From the NCBI GenBank assembly GCA_028281865.1, contig JANQJB010000106.1:18892-82891 (forward strand): a stretch of DNA of 64,000 nt, given 5' to 3'. The notes under the pieces were generated by a model, which worked only from the letters and a program-made list of their open reading frames with translations, made no database searches and was not told where the DNA came from. The number at the start of each line of letters is the position of its first letter. Position 1 is the stretch's first letter. This document shows, one piece after another, positions 25,704-33,481 of the stretch. Position numbers and translations under genes: made by a program. This DNA comes from Marinagarivorans sp. GTDB taxonomy: Bacteria > Pseudomonadota > Gammaproteobacteria > Pseudomonadales > Cellvibrionaceae.

Positions 25704-26154
25704 ATCACTACACCTAAATAAGCCCGCATTTATCGAGAATTCAAAACCATATTCTCATCGCAATCATTTAAAAACTAGCGGGGTACAATTGTTAAAGTGA
25801 AACAAGATCGTATGGCATATATGTAGAAGAAAGAAGAGCGTTTCCACTACGAGCTGTCAAAGTGACCAGAGCCTCGAATTTGAAAATTCATATTCCTCCG
25901 ATCCATTTGGTGCACAATCTAACTAGCACAGCTGCTGCCTGAGGTATTCGCAAACACCACTATTTGCCTAGCAAAATATTAAAATACGGCTATGATTATC
26001 GCGTTGAGCTAGATAATATTAAAAATACCGCTGAAATTTTAACTCTAAATCGATAGAATCGCGATCTTTGTGGTAGGGCGCTCTAGATTTCCATGAACTC
26101 TCCTTAGAAAATGCCCTAAATTGTTGTTTTTACGTCATGAGTCATTGATTCTCT
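25704..26154. other. 451-bp intergenic region
   Basis: Divergent region between slyX and rapA. No gene found. Near its right end TAGGGC and GCCCTA (about 26074-26117) form the feet of a loose inverted repeat in the rapA leader. No strong Shine-Dalgarno precedes the rapA ATG. Confidence 0.45.
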
Positions 26155-28779
26155 ATGAATACATTTGTCCAAGGTCAACGCTGGGTCGTTGATTCAGAGC
26201 CAGAGCTAGGTTTGGGTGTCGTTGTTGAAGTCTCCACACGCATTGTTACGATTTTTTTTGAACTGGGTGAATGCGACCGGCAGTATTCCATTCAACAGGC
26301 CCCGCTTACACGCATACACTTTGCGGTTGGCGACGAAATACACCTAGCATCAGGCGAATCGGCAATTGTCACCGAAGTAGTTGATTACGACGGCCTGCTG
26401 GCTTATGACATCGGTGGCGATAACTATATTCTTGAGACCAAACTCTCAAGCAAGATTCAACTCAACCAGCCCTATATGCGCCTGATAATGGGCCAGGTGG
26501 ACAAAGCCAATTGGTTCCATTTTAGGCGTCAACTCGACGCTGCGATGAGCCGGGTGAGCCAATCGCGCCTGACTGGCCTGCTTGGCGTGCGAGCAAACCT
26601 TATTCCTCATCAACTGTACGTCGCCTGGTCTGCCTGTAATCGCGAGCGTGTGCGGGTTTTGCTTGCAGACGAGGTGGGGCTTGGTAAAACCATTGAAGCA
26701 GGCATGATCTTATCGCGCTTGCTAAAGCTAGAGCGTATTCAACGTGCGCTTATCATCGTACCGGACGCGCTACAAGTTCAATGGTTAGTGGAACTTGTGC
26801 GCAAGTTTAGCCTGAGACCATCGCTCTACGACGACGCCGAATACGACTTTTGGCAGAACCAGATTCACATCATTCCCCAATCGGCGTTAAATCGGGAAAT
26901 TGAAAACCTGGTAAATGCAGAATTCGATATCGCACTTATCGATGAAGCACACAATATTGCGCTAAGCAGCGACTCGTTCTCATCGCTCAACAAACTCGCC
27001 CAATCAGTCGAGCACCTAGTGCTATTAACAGCCACTCCAGAGCAACTCGGTGTCGAAAGCCATTTCGCACGTTTGCAACTATTGGATAGTGCAAAATTCT
27101 CCGATTTTGAACAATTTATTACATCTGAAAAACAATATGCGCAAATAAATGATGCCATCAAACAATTGCCAGAAGGACGTGACAAACTTGTTCAGCAATT
27201 AAAGCTTGATTCCTCGCTGGACGACGCTCAGCTTATCGATCAAGTACTCGACTGCCACGGCATAGGCCGCGTCATGTTTCGCAATGTGCGCAAAGCAATA
27301 GAAGGCTTCCCGGAGCGTATTGCTCACGCACATTCATTAGCAGAACAGAGTTGGCCGGCAGTTTATGAATGGCTAGTGCAATTTGCCCGCAGTTATAAAA
27401 AAGAAAAGATATTGGTCATATGCCACGATATTGAGACCGTGCTCGACTGTGAGAACTATCTATTTAGCAAACACGGAATAAGTGTCGCGTTATTTCACGA
27501 AGAGATGAATTTAATTGACCGAGATAAAGCCGCCGCTTATTTCTCTTCCGCAGAAGACGGCGCACAAATTTTAATTTGTTCAGAGATGGGAAGCGAAGGG
27601 CGGAATTTTCAATTCAGTTGTCACCTTGTCTGTCTCGACCTCCCCGATCATCCAGATGTGCTTGAACAGCGTATCGGACGCCTCGATCGCATAGGGCAAA
27701 CACGCAACGTTAATATTCACATTCCGTTCGCTGAAAATTCAGAGCAAGCACTGCGCTTTCATTGGTATCATGAGATTCTTAATTGCATCGAACGCCTAAC
27801 ACCGGCTGCGGGACAAATTCATGATCAGTATTGGGCAGATTTTCAAAAATCACCCGATAAAGCACTGGAAGAGGAAATTCAAAATGCACTCGCTTCACTC
27901 GAACAGGCCGTACAAGATGGTCGCGATGCGCTGCTGGAATTAAATAGCTGCCGACAACCGTTTGCCAACGAACTGTCGGAACAAATCTCGTCTTTCGAAA
28001 ATACAACTCCGTTGGGCTTAGTAGAACAAGCCTGTGACTTGTTAAATATTCACTTTGAGCAAACTCGCGATCACTGCTACAACATTATTCCCTCGGATAA
28101 AATGTTAGTGCCAAGTGTACCGGGCATTCCGCCCGACGGTGTAGAGGTGACCTTTTCGCGCGAAGTCGCTTGTGCGCGTGAAGATTTATTATTTGTTAGT
28201 TGGGATGCCCCACTCATTACCGGTCTGTGGGAAATGCTGCATAATTCCGAGCTCGGTTCCGCAACCATCGCAGTATTAAATAGCCACCAATTACCCGAAG
28301 GCCACTGTTTAATTGAGGCCTGTTACGATTTTGTCATCCAAGCAAAAGAAGCACCCGAATGTCTTCCTTTTCTGACTCATCGTTCTATTCGTACGCTCGC
28401 ATTGGATATTAGCGATAAGGATTTGGCAGAAGCGTTAACCGAACAGTCACTACAAAATTCTTTAAGCTCAGTAAAAAAGTCGCTTGGGCGCAGTATTGTT
28501 ACCGCTAAGAAAGACGAAATTCCTGCATGGTATAAAAAAACCGAGGGTTTTGCTGAAATCAAAAAACAAAAATTGATTGCCGAGACCTGTGACGCAGCAG
28601 AATCTTTTTTTACCAAGGAGATCGATCGCTTAAATTTTTTAAGCCAACACAACCCCAATGTTGACGAAAATGAAGTGCTTGCCTTACAAACGAAAAAAGA
28701 AAATATAATATCAGCGTTAAAAAATCATTCCGTATTACAACTTTCCGGCATTCGTTTAATTGTGGTTGCCAAGCCTTAA
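26155..28779 (+). CDS. rapA: RNA polymerase-associated RapA-like SWI2/SNF2 ATPase
   Basis: 874 aa. An N-terminal Tudor-like segment (FVQGQRWVVDSEPELGLGVV) is followed by the two RecA lobes of an SNF2 ATPase. Walker A is ADEVGLGKTIEAG (about 173-185), the DEAH-type motif is LIDEAHNIAL, motif III is LLTATPEQLG, and motif VI is QRIGRLDRIGQT. The C-terminal part is the RapA spacer/C-domain, including a helical tail. The family rescues stalled RNA polymerase and aids its recycling. E. coli RapA is 968 aa, so this is a shorter, divergent member. It is single-copy and monocistronic here, followed at once by the structured repeat. Confidence 0.9.
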   Translation: MNTFVQGQRWVVDSEPELGLGVVVEVSTRIVTIFFELGECDRQYSIQQAPLTRIHFAVGDEIHLASGESAIVTEVVDYDGLLAYDIGGDNYILETKLSSKIQLNQPYMRLIMGQVDKANWFHFRRQLDAAMSRVSQSRLTGLLGVRANLIPHQLYVAWSACNRERVRVLLADEVGLGKTIEAGMILSRLLKLERIQRALIIVPDALQVQWLVELVRKFSLRPSLYDDAEYDFWQNQIHIIPQSALNREIENLVNAEFDIALIDEAHNIALSSDSFSSLNKLAQSVEHLVLLTATPEQLGVESHFARLQLLDSAKFSDFEQFITSEKQYAQINDAIKQLPEGRDKLVQQLKLDSSLDDAQLIDQVLDCHGIGRVMFRNVRKAIEGFPERIAHAHSLAEQSWPAVYEWLVQFARSYKKEKILVICHDIETVLDCENYLFSKHGISVALFHEEMNLIDRDKAAAYFSSAEDGAQILICSEMGSEGRNFQFSCHLVCLDLPDHPDVLEQRIGRLDRIGQTRNVNIHIPFAENSEQALRFHWYHEILNCIERLTPAAGQIHDQYWADFQKSPDKALEEEIQNALASLEQAVQDGRDALLELNSCRQPFANELSEQISSFENTTPLGLVEQACDLLNIHFEQTRDHCYNIIPSDKMLVPSVPGIPPDGVEVTFSREVACAREDLLFVSWDAPLITGLWEMLHNSELGSATIAVLNSHQLPEGHCLIEACYDFVIQAKEAPECLPFLTHRSIRTLALDISDKDLAEALTEQSLQNSLSSVKKSLGRSIVTAKKDEIPAWYKKTEGFAEIKKQKLIAETCDAAESFFTKEIDRLNFLSQHNPNVDENEVLALQTKKENIISALKNHSVLQLSGIRLIVVAKP

Positions 28780-28795
28780 AAAACCTATTTCAATT

Positions 28796-28963
28796 AGTTG
28801 TCCGTGAAAAAGTCTCTTTTTGCCTGTGACTTCGTTGGCCCCGGACTCCTGGTGCTCATTTAGTCCACTAAACTCCGCTCCAGCTTCCGAGGCCGCCTTG
28901 TCACAGACAAAAGACGCCATTTTCACGAACAACTGGTTAATTTTCTTTTGCAAGAAAATTAAC
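28796..28963 (-). repeat. Structured intergenic repeat, copy 2
   Basis: Reverse-oriented relative of the element at 15285-15457. Outer arms are 28796-28810 with 28920-28934, the inner stem is 28816-28830 with 28900-28913, the central hairpin TTTAG/CTAAA is 28859-28863 with 28868-28872, and the conserved core is 28843-28857. The accompanying hairpin, a perfect 12-bp stem, is 28936-28947 with 28952-28963. It begins 17 bp after the rapA stop codon. An open frame of 80 codons crosses it on minus but is not conserved in copy 1, so the element is judged non-coding. Confidence 0.8.
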
Positions 28964-29193
28964 GTCGAACGCAAAAAACTTGTAATTTGAAAGGTCAATT
29001 TTATTGATTACCCTCAATAAAATCATTTGTTTATAAGTTTTTCACATTCGACCAATTACTCGATCTTCTAAAGCCGGCGAATATCAAAGCCTGTAAATAT
29101 ATAGTTTGCAGGTTTACCTTTTATCAGAATTTATTAAAAAGCTAGCCCGCAACGCTATACTCAGTAATAGATCAATGATTAGTGGTATTTGTC
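28964..29193. other. Leader of the DUF5610 gene
   Basis: AT-rich, no gene. It separates the structured repeat from the DUF5610 gene and should hold its promoter. Confidence 0.4.
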
Positions 29194-29862
29194 ATGTCTA
29201 TTTCTCCTGCAGGCCCAACGCACAACGGGTCGAATTCTGATTTGAAAATCGCTCACTTCAAACGTCTCGAAGAACCTGCAGACGACATCTTACCTGACCC
29301 AAATGAGACACGCGCAGGCCAAAAAGCGGAGACAGATGCAAAGACTCTTGAAGCACATTTGAACGTAAGCGTTGGCGTCCAAGAAAAACCAATGCAGCTT
29401 TTATATAAAGCTGCAATCGAAGCAATCGATGAGGAACTCGAGGAGATTCTTGGCCCAGATTCGACACAACGCAACTTTGACGCCGGCATCGATTTTTCAC
29501 CCGAAGCAACTGCCGATAGAATTATAAAAGCCTCAACTGCTTTTTTTTATTCTTACCAGGAACAACACCCAGAAGAAAATTTAGAAGAGCAACTGGATAA
29601 CTTTATTGCCATTATTAGTGGCGGCGTAGACCAAGGTTTCGATGAGGCGCGACATATTTTGGACGGTCTCGGTGTACTTGAAGGCGATATCGAAGACAAT
29701 ATAAATCGTACTTATGATTTTGTTATAGAAGGTTATCAGGGGTTTCGAGATCGCATTCTCGAACAGCAAACAACGACTCACTCGACGAACGATAATAACG
29801 ACACTAGAGCCAATAGGGTGTCAGGCAGCAACATCGATACCGAAAAACAAGTTCTCGATTAG
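29194..29862 (+). CDS. DUF5610 domain protein
   Basis: 222 aa from the ATG giving MSISPAGPTHNG; a GTG 12 nt upstream is in frame. The N-terminal third is low-complexity and acidic, probably disordered. The C-terminal domain (about 90-200: IDFSPEATADRIIKASTAFF, then ISGGVDQGFDEARHILDGLG and YDFVIEGYQGFRDRIL) has the hallmark helices of DUF5610. No signal peptide, no Cys. The function of this family is unknown; members are common in gammaproteobacteria. The tail is Thr/Asn/Asp-rich. Confidence 0.82.
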   Translation: MSISPAGPTHNGSNSDLKIAHFKRLEEPADDILPDPNETRAGQKAETDAKTLEAHLNVSVGVQEKPMQLLYKAAIEAIDEELEEILGPDSTQRNFDAGIDFSPEATADRIIKASTAFFYSYQEQHPEENLEEQLDNFIAIISGGVDQGFDEARHILDGLGVLEGDIEDNINRTYDFVIEGYQGFRDRILEQQTTTHSTNDNNDTRANRVSGSNIDTEKQVLD

Positions 29863-30296
29863 AGCGCTCGATTGACAATATATTAGCCAAAAAACGGCCT
29901 CAAAATTAATCTATATATTGATTATTGCGTTTCGCCTTCAGAAGCAAGTGTCAACTTGAGTCGACACATTTTGCAGTATCGGCATCAAGCTCTCCAAAAA
30001 CTCTCTAACAGCCCATACTGTTTTCCCATAATTGGCGATAGTGGTATTTAGCCAAGCTATCTCGTAGAACTTTCGATCAATCGCTCAGAAACATCCCAAA
30101 TTTGCGCATTCTTAATGAAAATTTAAGCATTTCTTCAGGACTTAAACTGCATTTTTTCGCCAACCTACAACTTAATGAGCGTCTCAGTTGATGAGGCTCG
30201 TTTTTTAAAACGTTTGCGTAAATCGACATCACATTTGAAAAACATTTATTTACCCATTTGAAAGCACTACCGTTAATCAATACTCGGGGTTTAATT
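29863..30296. other. 434-bp intergenic region
   Basis: No protein gene seen. It includes an imperfect GTGTCAAC/GTCGACAC hairpin near 29948-29967 and a terminator-like hairpin at 30177-30206, some 300 bp after the preceding gene. A small RNA or long 3' UTR in between is possible but unproven. Confidence 0.4.
30177..30206 (+). terminator. Weak terminator-like hairpin
   Basis: GAGC..CTCA paired with TGAGGCTC (2-nt bulge) and followed by a T6 run. It lies 90 bp before the B-lectin gene and far from the previous stop codon, so what it would terminate is unclear. Confidence 0.4.
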
Positions 30297-31283
30297 ATGA
30301 ATATATCACGTGCAAAGATTTCCCTTCTTTTTTCTGTAGGTTTTAACTATATAAATTTCATCAGGTATATGGCGTTTCTAATTCCTTTATTCTGGGGAGG
30401 AAATGCTTTTGGAAGCAATCAAGACACCTTGGCAACTCACAATTGGCTGAATGTAAATGAAAGCCTTGTATCAGAAAACGGAGCTTATAAGCTCGTGATG
30501 CAAGGAGACGGGAATTTAGTTATTTATAGGGTTGCAGACAGCGTACCCACTTGGGCGACAACCACAGCGGGGAACCCAGGTACTCGGGCCGTCATGCAAG
30601 GTCATGGAAATTTAGTACTTTATTCGACCTCAGGAGAAGTACTGTGGGTTAGCCCAGGAATTTGGGTTGAAAATTCCCGATTAAAGCTTCAAAACGATGG
30701 AGCGCTTGTTATCTTAACACCCAATAATAGCGTTCAGTGGAATTCTGCAGCTAACCAAGACTCTTTACTCCCGCACGAATGGATGAATGTACATAAAACA
30801 CTATTTTCGGAAAACGGCGCCTATAAGCTCGCGATGCAAGGAGATGGCAACCTCGTTTTGTATAGAGTTTCAGATAATGTGCCCACTTGGTCGACCAATA
30901 CTCATGGGAACCCGGGTACTCGAGCCGTCATGCAAGGCCATGGAAATTTGGTCTTATATGGAACAGATGGCCATGCAAAATGGGGAAGCCCGGGGCCATG
31001 GGTCGAGCATTCGACACTAAAAGTACGCAATGATGGCAAGATTGTAATTCTAGACCCTAACAACAACGTTCTATGGTCTGCGGGTTCAAGTTGCACAACT
31101 GCAAGTGTAGCTGTTTTCGGCGGATACTGGTCTTTCGGCACAGGTTGGGGATCATATTGCAACGGCCTAGTTTATATCCCCGAGCGCACGTATTTCTACA
31201 TATACGATTACTGGGACTTTGGCCAATGGTGTTCTATTCCAGCAGAGTTTAACGGTTACAGAGACCAACAAATTTGCAACTAA
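30297..31283 (+). CDS. Secreted tandem bulb-type (B-) lectin domain protein
   Basis: 328 aa from the ATG with GGGG 7 nt upstream. A long hydrophobic segment (about residues 15-38) is a signal peptide or anchor. Two near-identical B-lectin domains follow (about 40-145 and 150-255), each with QxDxNxVxY-type mannose-binding strands: MQGDGNLVIY, MQGHGNLVLY and degenerate LQNDGALVIL in the first; MQGDGNLVLY, MQGHGNLVLY and VRNDGKIVIL in the second. The C-terminal 65 residues are rich in Tyr/Trp/Gly with four Cys (CTTASVAVFGGYW, SYCNGLVYI, QWCSIPAEF, ICN) and match nothing I recognise. It is likely a secreted mannose-binding protein, perhaps a bacteriocin-like or adhesin factor. Confidence 0.82.
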   Translation: MNISRAKISLLFSVGFNYINFIRYMAFLIPLFWGGNAFGSNQDTLATHNWLNVNESLVSENGAYKLVMQGDGNLVIYRVADSVPTWATTTAGNPGTRAVMQGHGNLVLYSTSGEVLWVSPGIWVENSRLKLQNDGALVILTPNNSVQWNSAANQDSLLPHEWMNVHKTLFSENGAYKLAMQGDGNLVLYRVSDNVPTWSTNTHGNPGTRAVMQGHGNLVLYGTDGHAKWGSPGPWVEHSTLKVRNDGKIVILDPNNNVLWSAGSSCTTASVAVFGGYWSFGTGWGSYCNGLVYIPERTYFYIYDYWDFGQWCSIPAEFNGYRDQQICN

Positions 31284-31343
31284 AAAACTTTAGCCTGTTA
31301 TAAAGATGATGGGCTAAACGACGAGATTTTATAAGCGAAAATC

Positions 31344-31395
31344 AAAATTGCAAGGTTCCGGCAGGGATAGCCTCGTTACCTTGCAATTTTTGGTG
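31344..31395 (+). terminator. Terminator after B-lectin gene
   Basis: A perfect 12-bp stem AAAATTGCAAGG/CCTTGCAATTTT (31344-31355 with 31379-31390), loop of 23 nt, T5 run. It lies 60 bp after the stop codon. Confidence 0.75.
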
Positions 31396-31478
31396 AGAGC
31401 TGCCGGTCCGGTTGACCTTTATTGGCTGAAGTTCAAGCTATTGTTAACCAGCAACTATTTAATTTCCCAAATTAGGCT

Positions 31479-31913
31479 CTAGTTTTGCACAACTAAAACA
31501 GGTGTAGAAACTGATTCAAGCAGTTTTTGACTTACGCTACCTAAACACAAGCCGGCAATTCTGCCATGGCCTTTTGTGCCAATAATAATTAAATCAGCAC
31601 CAATTTTTTCTGCTTCCTGCTTTACCAGCGATGCAATCGGTGCTCCCTCTACCATCACAGCTCGCGCGCTAATACCTTTGTCTCTTACGTCGGCAGACAA
31701 CGCTTGCAACTTTTCGTGCTCTTCTTTGAAATGCTCGGCAACATTAAGTCGAACGGACTCTGTTGTCGTGTCGACATCGCCCACACCAATAATCGGCCGT
31801 GTCACGTGCATTAAACAAAGTTCTGAGTCAAAAGCCTGCGCAATTTCAATGCCTTTATTAATAACCGCGGCCGTATAATCGGAAAAATCGATGCAAAGTA
31901 ATATTGTTTTCAT
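31479..31913 (-). CDS. Universal stress protein (UspA family)
   Basis: 144 aa from the ATG giving MKTILLCIDFSDYT, the normal Usp start; a longer frame adds ten unrelated residues. Single alpha/beta Usp domain with the ATP-binding signature GTKGHGRIAGLCLGSVSQ (G-x2-G-x9-G-S) and the last strand TPVLVV. Cytoplasmic; probably binds ATP and supports stress survival. No paired gene. Confidence 0.9.
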   Translation of the reverse strand: MKTILLCIDFSDYTAAVINKGIEIAQAFDSELCLMHVTRPIIGVGDVDTTTESVRLNVAEHFKEEHEKLQALSADVRDKGISARAVMVEGAPIASLVKQEAEKIGADLIIIGTKGHGRIAGLCLGSVSQKLLESVSTPVLVVQN

Positions 31914-32083
31914 CTCAACACCATTATTGTTTACGTTAATCAATTATTCTCAATAATAAAGATTAACCAACAATGGCAAATACCGGCTGATCTAGGTCAC
32001 TAAGAGCGCGATTTAAACAAGCATTTAATGTTGATACAGATCAATATTTGTTGAAATACTGAACTGCATCAATGAAAGGCAGG

Positions 32084-33022
32084 CTAGCGAATACGGCGGC
32101 GCATTAAAAATAAAACTAAAGTTCCTAAAAAAAATAAACTTGGTTCACTTACAGAGAAAGATGTAATGTTCGTTTCGATCCAATCGACAAAACTACTCAC
32201 ACGTGTAGAAGCAAAAATATCGCCATATCCCATATCGAGCCCATCTTGCACTGCATCGGCAAAAAAGGAGTGTACTCCTGCTAATTTTAATTGATCATCC
32301 TGGTCGAGAATAAATAAACCGCCGCCAGAGTCCCCGGGGGCGATGCCATATTCTAGATCGATCGCCAAGTCATCAAACGCAAACCCGGGAAAATCAAAAA
32401 AATTAAATGTGTCGTCTGTAGGATGATCAAAGTCGGACCACAGGAGCTGATCGCCACTACCTTCGGTAGACCAGCGGTCGTCGATTATATTTAAACCCAT
32501 ACGCTTAACTCCTGCCCCACTTTGCGCCCCTGTTGTTCCATCTCCCGTTAAACCAAAACCGACATGTATTGAGGTTGTTAAAATATCATCAGTACCATCA
32601 TAGAGTGTTGCAGCAGGCGTACTAAATGTGCTGTCAAAACGCATTAGACCGATATCCCAACCGCCAAGTAGATCGGCATCTGGGCTCCAGCTTTCATGAG
32701 CAAACCAATGCGAAGCACTGTGCCGAGTAAAACTACCTGAAGCATCGAATTCGTGAAACTCAAGCGAATCTGCATCATCGACGCAATGGCCTGCAGTAAG
32801 CACCCAATTGCTGGCTATCACTGTTCCACTGCATAAAAATCCGCTAGCACCAACAGAGCCCACAATACGCCCCACAGAGGCAAACTCGGGCAGCTGCGCC
32901 AAATCTTCGTGGATACCCAACGGAGTATCATGCCGAATAACACCCGCATGCACCGAAGCGACTAGAAAAATGGAAATGGCTAGCAAAAAATTCGAAATAG
33001 AAAACAGGCCGACTCTATTCAT
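32084..33022 (-). CDS. Secreted trypsin-like serine protease with PEP-CTERM-like tail
   Basis: 312 aa. A signal peptide (to about residue 26, ending VHA) precedes an S1 peptidase domain with a complete triad: His in LTAGHCV, Asp in WDIGLMRF and Ser in APGDSGGGLF. The C terminus is SEPS followed by LFFLGTLVLFLMRRRIR, the Pro-motif/TM helix/Arg cluster layout of PEP-CTERM or VPEID-like sorting tags, so an exosortase may anchor and cleave it. No exosortase is in the window. A single monocistronic gene; a target in the matrix or in prey proteins is possible. Confidence 0.88.
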   Translation of the reverse strand: MNRVGLFSISNFLLAISIFLVASVHAGVIRHDTPLGIHEDLAQLPEFASVGRIVGSVGASGFLCSGTVIASNWVLTAGHCVDDADSLEFHEFDASGSFTRHSASHWFAHESWSPDADLLGGWDIGLMRFDSTFSTPAATLYDGTDDILTTSIHVGFGLTGDGTTGAQSGAGVKRMGLNIIDDRWSTEGSGDQLLWSDFDHPTDDTFNFFDFPGFAFDDLAIDLEYGIAPGDSGGGLFILDQDDQLKLAGVHSFFADAVQDGLDMGYGDIFASTRVSSFVDWIETNITSFSVSEPSLFFLGTLVLFLMRRRIR

Positions 33023-33335
33023 GATAGAAATTCTCCTTGATTGTCGTATTAAAAATTCGTAGCCATCAACAATATTTTGTTGTCGTGACTAATTTTAATT
33101 AGCTTTTAATTAGCGTTTTTACCGGTAAGCCAGCTAAGCTCTACACATAAGCGTTCTAACTTTACGTAAAAGCGAAGCGAGACTCGTGAAATTATTCCTG
33201 CGAGAAAACGGTAATATTTACTTGCGCAGCATAATGCACTAATTCTCGAAAATTATATGAGAAATAAGACAACAAATTTGTCATTTTTTATATCGATTTG
33301 TTTTTTTAAGCATACTCAAAAATCAAAAGTTTAAG

Positions 33336-33359
33336 ATTGTCACGAATTTTTGTGACAAT
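33336..33359. promoter_or_regulatory. Inverted repeat ATTGTCAC-N8-GTGACAAT
   Basis: Perfect 8-bp arms, spacer GAATTTTT. It could be an operator for a dimeric regulator of the S1 protease or a hairpin in the 3' region of the gene at 33482. Undetermined. Confidence 0.35.
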
Positions 33360-33431
33360 TACTTTAATCGAATTTATTTCTGTTATCGATTTACCGATTA
33401 ATTACAATTCAAACTCGTAATTACTGGCTTG

Positions 33432-33457
33432 AAAAAACCCGGCGACAACTCACCGGG
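33432..33457 (-). terminator. Terminator of the beta-helix gene
   Basis: On the minus strand CCCGG, 10-nt loop, CCGGG and a T6 run, directly after the stop codon of the 680-aa protein gene. Confidence 0.85.
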
Positions 33458-33481
33458 CCATCCTCACTCGGTTTATCGGAA

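Larger units (their letters stand above)
33023..33481. other. 459-bp AT-rich intergenic region
   Basis: Promoter region of the S1 protease (minus) and 3' end of the beta-helix gene. It holds the inverted repeat at 33336-33359 and the terminator at 33432-33457. No gene is seen. Confidence 0.5.

Noticed and set aside
28756..28998. An 80-codon frame on minus over the structured repeat
   Set aside because: The same frame is broken in copy 1, whereas the stems are conserved, so the repeat is treated as non-coding.
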